Shown here: positions 14,393 to 18,535 of the stretch, piece by piece
How positions within the stretch are numbered: position 1 is the first letter of the stretch
How the letters are laid out: each line of letters starts with the position of its first letter
Assembly (NCBI GenBank): GCA_035631615.1
Contig: DASQIK010000006.1
Location: 1 to 18,535, forward strand
DNA length: 18,535 nt
Direction of reading: 5' to 3'
Source of the DNA: UBA5189 sp035631615
GTDB lineage: Bacteria; Chloroflexota; Limnocylindria; Limnocylindrales; CSP1-4
Translations under genes and position numbers: made by a program
The notes under the pieces: generated by a model
Seen by the model: only the letters and a program-made list of their open reading frames with translations
What the model was told of the DNA's origin: nothing
Database searches by the model: none

Positions 14393-14802
14393 GTGTTCGG
14401 GGTCGGTCGGGGCGTTGCCGTCCGCCACGTGCTGCAGGCGTGGCAGCGCGCCGCGCCGTCCATGTTGCCCGCGCCGCAGTTCGAGCAGGTCCACCAGCCC
14501 TCGGAGCTGGACGAGGGCGTGACCGCACCACGGGTCCGCACGAGGATCACGAGGGCGGCCAGGAGCACCACGGCCGCGATCGCGAGCCCGACGAGCAGCA
14601 GCGGGCCGAAGTCAGAGAGGAATGTCCCACCGGTCCCCCCGCCGGAGCTCGCGCCGCCACCGGACTCGTTGAGATCGAGGATCGCGCCGGGCGCGAGCGA
14701 CGCGGGCGCGTTCGCGGCCACCAGGATGATCAACGATGCCATCCCGAGCACGGCACCGGGGAGCCGTCGAACCAGGGTCCCGCGTCGGGCCTCGCTGCGC
14801 AC
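14389..14802 (-). CDS. Small membrane protein with C-terminal RanBP2-type zinc finger
   Basis: Protein of 137 residues of unknown function. Hydrophobic segment 1 (about 14-31) may be a signal anchor. A Gly/Ser-rich linker (47-60) leads to a clear transmembrane helix (about 66-88), followed by a basic LVRTRG. The C-terminal part has W104-x-C106-x2-C109-x3-N113-x6-C120-x2-C123, exactly the RanBP2-type zinc-finger spacing, so it should bind one zinc. It would lie in the cytoplasm if the basic residues after helix 2 are inside. GTG 14802 is chosen because TAGGAT ends six bases upstream. Downstream of the PLP decarboxylase on the same strand and convergent with the oxidoreductase. It may instead be an ordinary zinc ribbon. 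No enzymatic motif is visible. Confidence 0.7.
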   Translation of the reverse strand: MRSEARRGTLVRRLPGAVLGMASLIILVAANAPASLAPGAILDLNESGGGASSGGGTGGTFLSDFGPLLLVGLAIAAVVLLAALVILVRTRGAVTPSSSSEGWWTCSNCGAGNMDGAARCHACSTWRTATPRPTPNT

Positions 14803-14808
14803 GGACCG

Positions 14809-14814
14809 ATCCTA
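14809..14814 (-). promoter_or_regulatory. -10 box for leaderless zinc-finger protein gene
   Basis: On the minus strand TAGGAT ends six bases before GTG 14802. Its first three bases are the TAG stop of the upstream decarboxylase gene. The box therefore doubles as coding sequence, and the gene can be expressed independently of its upstream neighbour. Confidence 0.5.
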
Positions 14815-16389
14815 ACCCGATCCCGCCTGACCCAGCTTCCGGAGCAGGTCGAGAAGCGCCGCTACGTCCGCGCGCGTCGATTGCGTGTTCAGGATGCCGG
14901 CGCGGAGGTACGTGCGGCCGCGAAGGCGGGTCGTCGACAGCCAGCCGTCGCCGGAGCGCTCGAGCGCCTGCTGGAGCCGGTCCTGGTGGGCGTCGAGGTC
15001 CTGTGGGGCCATCCGCCCGGCCGCGGCCGAGCCTCCCGGCAGGTGCCTGAAGCACACCACCGAGAGCTCCTGCCGCTTCGGGAGGGCCTCGAAGTCGTCC
15101 GACGCGGCGACGAGCTCGCCCAGGTGGTCCGCGAGGTCGATGTTCGCCGCGACGAGCGCGCCGAAGCCGCGGCTCCCGACGTGCTTCCAGGACAGCCACA
15201 GCTTGAGGGCGCGCCAGCGCCGGGTGCCCTCGAAACCGAGCCGCCAGAAGTTGAGCTGGTCGGCCGCCCCGTGACCATCGTCCTCGTGAGCGTCGGGCGC
15301 GGGGCCGTGCCCCGCGCGGTAGTACTCCGGCCGGCGCGTCCCGAAGGCGCGCGCCAGCGTGCTGCCGTCGCGGACGACGAGGCCGCCCAGGTCGTACGCC
15401 TGGAAGAGCCACTTGTGCGGATCCACGGTCACGGAGTCGGCCCGGTCGAGGTCCGCGACACGGTCGGCGTGCCGAGGCGAGAAGCGTGCTGCCGCCCCGT
15501 AGGCCGCATCGACGTGCAGCCACAGGCCTTCGCGCGCGGCCACGTCGGCGATCTCGCCCAGTCGATCCACCGAGCCGGTGTTGGTGGAGCCGGCGACGGC
15601 GGCGATCGCGATCGGATGGAGCCCCGCAGCACGGTCCTCGGCGATCGCCCGGGCGACCGGCGCGCCGCGGAGGCGGAAGTCGTCATCGGCCGGGACGACG
15701 ACGAGCGTCTCGGGCGGGAATCCGAGCTCGTCGAGGGCGCGGCCGATCGAGAAGTGGGTCTGGTCGGAGGCATAGACGCGGACGCCCTCGAGGTCGCGCC
15801 CGCGCGGCGGCAAAGCCAGGCCGCGCGCCGCGGTCAGGTGCACGTCGCGGACGAGCGCCATCGCGATGAAGTTCGCCATCACGCCGCCCGACGTCAGGAT
15901 GCCGAAGCTGCCCGGGCCGTAGCCCACGAGGTCGCACAGCCAGCGCAGGACCTCCTCCTCGACGAACGCGCCGATCGGGCCCGCGTGCCAGATGTCGATG
16001 CCCTGCTGGGCGACCTGAGCGAGGATCTCGCCGGCCACGGAGGCGAGCAATGGCGGCGGCGTGAAGTAGCCGAACGAGCGCGGGTGATAGGCGCTCACCG
16101 TGTGCGGCGCGACCCGGGTCGAGAACTCGTCGAGGACCGCCTGCAGGGCCGCCGGCTCGACAGGGGCAGGCGCCGGCCCGCCGGAGCTGCCATAGAACGT
16201 GGCTCGAAGGGCGTCGTACTCGATCGGCTCGCCCATCGCCCGGGCGAAGGCGTGGTCGTAGACATAGTCGAGGGCGGTCTCCCAGATCGCTGCGCCGGCG
16301 TCGCGGAGGGCCTCGCGGGAGGTCGCGGCGTCACGGATCGATAGCAGCTCGGGCTCGGGATGCCAATGTGGGCGCTCGGCGTCGCTCAT
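14812..16389 (-). CDS. Pyridoxal-phosphate-dependent decarboxylase (group II)
   Basis: Fold-type I PLP enzyme of 525 residues in the glutamate/aromatic amino-acid/tyrosine decarboxylase family, expected to convert an amino acid to its amine in the cytosol. Family marks are SFGYFTPPP (105-113), LTSGGVMANFIAMALVRD (165-182), H212 in SDQTHFSIGRA (the residue stacking on PLP), HVDAAYGAAA (292-301) with D294 contacting the pyridine nitrogen, and VDPHKWLFQ (322-330) with the PLP Schiff-base lysine K326. The N terminus (about 1-75) is longer than in minimal forms. The substrate is not evident, and cytosolic sulfoalanine-, aspartate- or aromatic-type activity are all possible. ATG 16389 is supported by TACCAT ending seven bases upstream. 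A longer frame from 16449 would overlap the divergent gene. Confidence 0.88.
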   Translation of the reverse strand: MSDAERPHWHPEPELLSIRDAATSREALRDAGAAIWETALDYVYDHAFARAMGEPIEYDALRATFYGSSGGPAPAPVEPAALQAVLDEFSTRVAPHTVSAYHPRSFGYFTPPPLLASVAGEILAQVAQQGIDIWHAGPIGAFVEEEVLRWLCDLVGYGPGSFGILTSGGVMANFIAMALVRDVHLTAARGLALPPRGRDLEGVRVYASDQTHFSIGRALDELGFPPETLVVVPADDDFRLRGAPVARAIAEDRAAGLHPIAIAAVAGSTNTGSVDRLGEIADVAAREGLWLHVDAAYGAAARFSPRHADRVADLDRADSVTVDPHKWLFQAYDLGGLVVRDGSTLARAFGTRRPEYYRAGHGPAPDAHEDDGHGAADQLNFWRLGFEGTRRWRALKLWLSWKHVGSRGFGALVAANIDLADHLGELVAASDDFEALPKRQELSVVCFRHLPGGSAAAGRMAPQDLDAHQDRLQQALERSGDGWLSTTRLRGRTYLRAGILNTQSTRADVAALLDLLRKLGQAGSG

Positions 16390-16396
16390 CCGGGGG

Positions 16397-16402
16397 ATGG
16401 TA
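16397..16402 (-). promoter_or_regulatory. -10 box for leaderless decarboxylase gene
   Basis: On the minus strand TACCAT ends seven bases before ATG 16389. It lies only 15 bases from the oppositely oriented box of the glycosyltransferase gene, so the two initiation complexes would overlap. Confidence 0.5.
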
Positions 16403-16417
16403 GCGAGCGCGACTCGC

Positions 16418-16423
16418 GATAAT
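16418..16423 (+). promoter_or_regulatory. -10 box for leaderless glycosyltransferase gene
   Basis: GATAAT (five of six matches to TATAAT) ends six bases before GTG 16430. No Shine-Dalgarno sequence intervenes. It is divergent from the decarboxylase box at 16397-16402 in a 40-base intergenic gap. Confidence 0.55.
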
Positions 16424-16429
16424 CCCCGC

Positions 16430-17746
16430 GTGGCCAGCGACGCTCGCACGATCGTGTTCTTCCCCGAGGGCGCCTACGGACCGACGAACAACTGCATCGG
16501 CATCGGCGACGTCCTTCGGCGGCGCGGCCATCGGGTCGTGTTCATCGTCGAGGAGTCGTTCGCGGGCCGGCTCGAGGAGAAGGGCTTCGAGGAGCGGCTG
16601 ATGCGCCTCGGGCCGAAGCCGGAGACGGACGAGGTCCCTGGCCAGTTCTGGATCGACTTCATCCGCGATACGGCCCCGATCTTCCGCAAGCCGACGATCG
16701 ACCAGCTCGGCGAGTTCATGCAGCCGACCTGGCAGGCCCTGATCGACGGCTCGAAGTACGTGGACGATCGGCTCCGAGAGATCATCGACGAGCTCGCACC
16801 GGACGCGATCGTCGAGGACAACGTCATCTTCTTCCCGGCGCTCGCGGCCTCGGGCCGACCGTGGGTCCGGATCGTGTCGTGCAATCCCGCCGAGCTCAAG
16901 GATCCCGCCGTCCCGCCGTTCAGCTCCGGCTACCCGGTCGCGGATCGTTCGCGAAACGCCGAGTTCCTGGCGGAGGTCGACCGAACCCACCGCGACATGT
17001 GGGCCGACTACGACGCGTTCTGCCGCTCCCGCGGCGCCCCCGCGCTCGCGTGGCACGCGGAGGGCCCGGACTTCATGCCCGAATCGCCGTGGCTCAACCT
17101 GTACCTCTACCCCGAAGCCGCCGACTACCGGCGGGAGCGGCCGCTCGCGCCCACGTGGCACCGCCTCGACTCGTGCGTGCGCGAGACAGATGGCACGTGG
17201 GAGCTTCCCGAGCGGCTCCGGGCCGGTGACGGCGGGCTGATCTACCTGTCGCTCGGGAGCCTGGGCTCGGCGGACGTCGGCCTGCTCCAGCGGCTCGTGG
17301 ACATCCTCGGCGCCACCGGCCACCGGGTGATCGTGAGCAAGGGCCCGCTCGCCGACCAGATCCGGCTCCACGACAACATGGTCGGCGACGCGATCCTTCC
17401 GCAGCCGGCAGTCCTGCCGCAGGTCGACCTCGTCGTCACCCACGGCGGGAACAACACCGTGACCGAGTGCTTCAACTTCGGGAAGCCGATGGTCGTGCTG
17501 CCGCTGTTCTGGGACCAGGTCGACAACGCACAGCGTGTCGACGAGACCGGCTTCGGCGTCCGACTGCCGGCGTACGCGTTCGAGGACGCCCAGCTGATTG
17601 GCGCGATCGATCGCCTGCTCGCGGATCGCGCGCTTCACGACCGGATGGCCGCAGCCGCCGCTCGCTACCAGGCCAACCCCGGAACGGTGATGGCCGCCAA
17701 CCGCATCGAGCGGGTGGCGCGGACCGGCCAGCCCGTGCTGCGCTGA
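16430..17746 (+). CDS. UDP-glycosyltransferase of the MGT/UGT type (GT1-like)
   Basis: GT-B fold glycosyltransferase of 438 residues. The N-terminal acceptor domain begins TIVFFPEGAYGPTNNCIGIGDVLRRRGH, where the Gly-rich stretch near 18-34 and the histidine H34 are typical of UGT/MGT proteins. The C-terminal donor domain has IYLSLGSLGS (271-280), the LPQVDLVVTHGGNNTVTEC stretch (329-347) and PLFWDQVDNAQRVDETGFG (358-376), the sugar-nucleotide-binding signature. It probably glycosylates a small lipophilic molecule such as a terpenoid, macrolide or carotenoid; the acceptor is unknown. GTG 16430 is supported by GATAAT six bases upstream. A frame from ATG 16397 would run into the decarboxylase promoter. 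No biosynthetic cluster surrounds it. Confidence 0.85.
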   Translation: MASDARTIVFFPEGAYGPTNNCIGIGDVLRRRGHRVVFIVEESFAGRLEEKGFEERLMRLGPKPETDEVPGQFWIDFIRDTAPIFRKPTIDQLGEFMQPTWQALIDGSKYVDDRLREIIDELAPDAIVEDNVIFFPALAASGRPWVRIVSCNPAELKDPAVPPFSSGYPVADRSRNAEFLAEVDRTHRDMWADYDAFCRSRGAPALAWHAEGPDFMPESPWLNLYLYPEAADYRRERPLAPTWHRLDSCVRETDGTWELPERLRAGDGGLIYLSLGSLGSADVGLLQRLVDILGATGHRVIVSKGPLADQIRLHDNMVGDAILPQPAVLPQVDLVVTHGGNNTVTECFNFGKPMVVLPLFWDQVDNAQRVDETGFGVRLPAYAFEDAQLIGAIDRLLADRALHDRMAAAAARYQANPGTVMAANRIERVARTGQPVLR

Positions 17747-17753
17747 AGCCCGC

Positions 17754-17759
17754 TAGAGT
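17754..17759 (+). promoter_or_regulatory. -10 box for leaderless two-helix membrane protein gene
   Basis: TAGAGT ends six bases before GTG 17766, in the 19-base gap after the glycosyltransferase stop. No Shine-Dalgarno sequence is seen. Confidence 0.5.
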
Positions 17760-17765
17760 CGGGCC

Positions 17766-18164
17766 GTGACCGATCCGCAACACGAAGGGCGTCCGCCGAC
17801 GCAGCGCGCCGTCGAATACAAGGGCGCTCCGCTCGACGCCGAGAAAGGCCCGGGGCTCGGCTGCTTCTGGATCCAGGTCGTCGTGCTGGCGATCGTCGTG
17901 GTGCTGACGCCGCTCAGCGCCGCCTGGAGCTGGCCGATCCCGATCACGATCTTCCTGCTCGCGCTGACGCTGGTGCTCCTGCTCTTCGTCGGCCAGACCG
18001 TCATCTTCCTGCTGCGGCTCGTCGCCGCGGATCGCCGCGCCACCGGCCGGCGCCGGCCGGTGCGCTCGGAGACCAAGACCGTGGGCGAGATCGAGGACGA
18101 GGCGGGCGGCTCTGCGGAGACCGCGGACCCGGCGCAGCCAACCGGGGAGAGCATGCGAGAATAG
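17766..18164 (+). CDS. Two-helix membrane protein of unknown function
   Basis: Not recognised. Protein of 132 residues with a hydrophilic N terminus (1-32), two strongly hydrophobic segments (about 34-53 and 57-86) joined by a very short SWPIP turn, a basic stretch (RRATGRRRPVR, about 90-101), and an acidic, Ala/Glu/Thr-rich tail (105-132). The basic patch after helix 2 suggests both termini are cytoplasmic (helical hairpin topology). No enzyme motif is visible. GTG 17766 is supported by the TAGAGT box. It follows the glycosyltransferase gene on the same strand with its own predicted promoter, so a functional link is not implied. Confidence 0.65.
   Translation: MTDPQHEGRPPTQRAVEYKGAPLDAEKGPGLGCFWIQVVVLAIVVVLTPLSAAWSWPIPITIFLLALTLVLLLFVGQTVIFLLRLVAADRRATGRRRPVRSETKTVGEIEDEAGGSAETADPAQPTGESMRE
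18154..18162 (+). promoter_or_regulatory. Possible extended -10 for the last gene
   Basis: TGCGAGAAT resembles an extended -10 (TGN followed by a hexamer, GAGAAT) and overlaps the end of the preceding gene. Transcription from about 18169 would give a leader of about 39 bases containing GGAGGA (18191-18196), eleven bases before GTG 18208. This is the one downstream gene in the window that looks leadered rather than leaderless. Confidence 0.3.
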
Positions 18165-18207
18165 GCGCCGCCCCGACCCGGAAGCCCAGCGGAGGATCGC
18201 TCGCCCC

Positions 18208-18534
18208 GTGCCCGTGCTCGCGACCTACTTCACCGTTCGACGCGGCCGCGACCCCTTCTTCAAGTTCTACATGAAGACCCTGTTCCCGCGCCAGATGCGC
18301 GAGACCAGCGAGAAATACGGCGTCAAGTTCATCGGCTGGTACAACGTGGCCCACGGCTGGGACTTCGACAACCTGTTCCTGTTCGACCTCCCGTCGTACG
18401 GGACCCTCGACGCCATGGAGCAGGACGAGGGGATCCAGGCGATCGCCCACCGGGGCGCCGAATGGCTCATGGAGCGCCACCACACGATGTTCCTCCGGGA
18501 GCGAATGGGACCCGAGTACAAAGTCCACCTGTAG
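18208..18534 (+). CDS. Small conserved soluble protein, possibly ferredoxin-like dimeric barrel
   Basis: Not firmly recognised. Protein of 108 residues, complete within the window, with the stop one base before the right edge. The order strand (VLATYFTVR, 3-11), helix (FKFYMKTLFPRQMRETSEKYG, about 18-38), strand (VKFIGWYNVAHG, 39-50), strand (NLFLFDLPSYG, 55-65), helix (TLDAMEQDEGIQAIAHRGAEWL, about 66-87) and strand resembles small dimeric alpha/beta-barrel proteins of the NIPSNAP/EthD kind. H49 and W51 near the middle, and aromatic residues (Y44, W43, F53), could line a pocket, but no catalytic motif is established. GTG 18208 has GGAGGA at 18191-18196. Another GTG at 18214 is possible. Operon membership with the preceding membrane protein is uncertain (43-base gap). 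Confidence 0.6.
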   Translation: MPVLATYFTVRRGRDPFFKFYMKTLFPRQMRETSEKYGVKFIGWYNVAHGWDFDNLFLFDLPSYGTLDAMEQDEGIQAIAHRGAEWLMERHHTMFLRERMGPEYKVHL

Positions 18535-18535
18535 G

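Noticed and set aside
13645..16344. Very long open frame on the plus strand (about 900 codons) running antisense through the zinc-finger and decarboxylase genes.
   Set aside because: The composition is Arg/Ala/Gly/Pro noise with no motif. It crosses genes with clear catalytic residues on other frames, and such long shadow frames are expected at this GC content.
1..18535. tRNA, rRNA, CRISPR, insertion sequence or prophage signals.
   Set aside because: No direct-repeat arrays, transposase motifs, terminal inverted repeats or tRNA-like cloverleaf sequences were recognised on either strand.

Overview
The window is very GC-rich bacterial chromosome, densely packed with housekeeping genes, and shows no mobile element, CRISPR array, rRNA or tRNA that I can see. 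The gene style (leaderless starts, many GTG starts, ATGA/GTGA overlaps, proline/alanine/threonine-rich secreted segments) fits a high-GC Gram-positive-like lineage. My best guess is a Chloroflexota genome of the Limnocylindria type, with an actinobacterium as the alternative. That is an impression from style and gene content, not a database result.

Layout. 1-2877 (minus strand): a major facilitator transporter followed by two translationally coupled PAP2 phosphatases, the second cut by the window edge. 2926-4946 (plus): a calcium/proton-antiporter-type exchanger and a homocysteine S-methyltransferase family protein. 4996-6710 (plus): lipB, overlapping a GalT-fold protein whose catalytic HPHxQ motif is replaced. 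6820-9287 (plus): an ECF sigma factor coupled to a large zinc-finger anti-sigma factor with a periplasmic propeller-like part. 9330-9893: a secreted RlpA-like double-psi beta-barrel protein. 9910-13002: the pyr cluster, made of a short leader ORF, pyrR, pyrB and pyrC, joined at every junction by 4-base overlaps. 13067-14392 (plus): a DAO-type FAD oxidoreductase, convergent with a small membrane protein carrying a RanBP2-type zinc finger (14389-14802, minus). 14812-16389 (minus): a group II PLP-dependent decarboxylase, divergent from an MGT/UGT-type glycosyltransferase (16430-17746). 17766-18534: a two-helix membrane protein and a small conserved soluble protein, both of unknown function.

Two features tie the window together. 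First, most first-in-transcript genes have a TANNNT hexamer 5-8 nt before an ATG or GTG and no Shine-Dalgarno sequence, which is what leaderless mRNAs with a -10 element look like. This rule also decides several start codons. Second, the pyr cluster begins with a predicted leaderless 21-codon ORF. Inside it lies a PyrR-type hairpin (hexaloop CAGAGA) directly before the Shine-Dalgarno and GTG of pyrR. This suggests that PyrR represses translation of the whole coupled cluster. It is the most interesting regulatory candidate here. The GalT-like protein lacking the nucleophilic histidine and the bacterial RanBP2-type zinc finger are the most interesting protein-level oddities.
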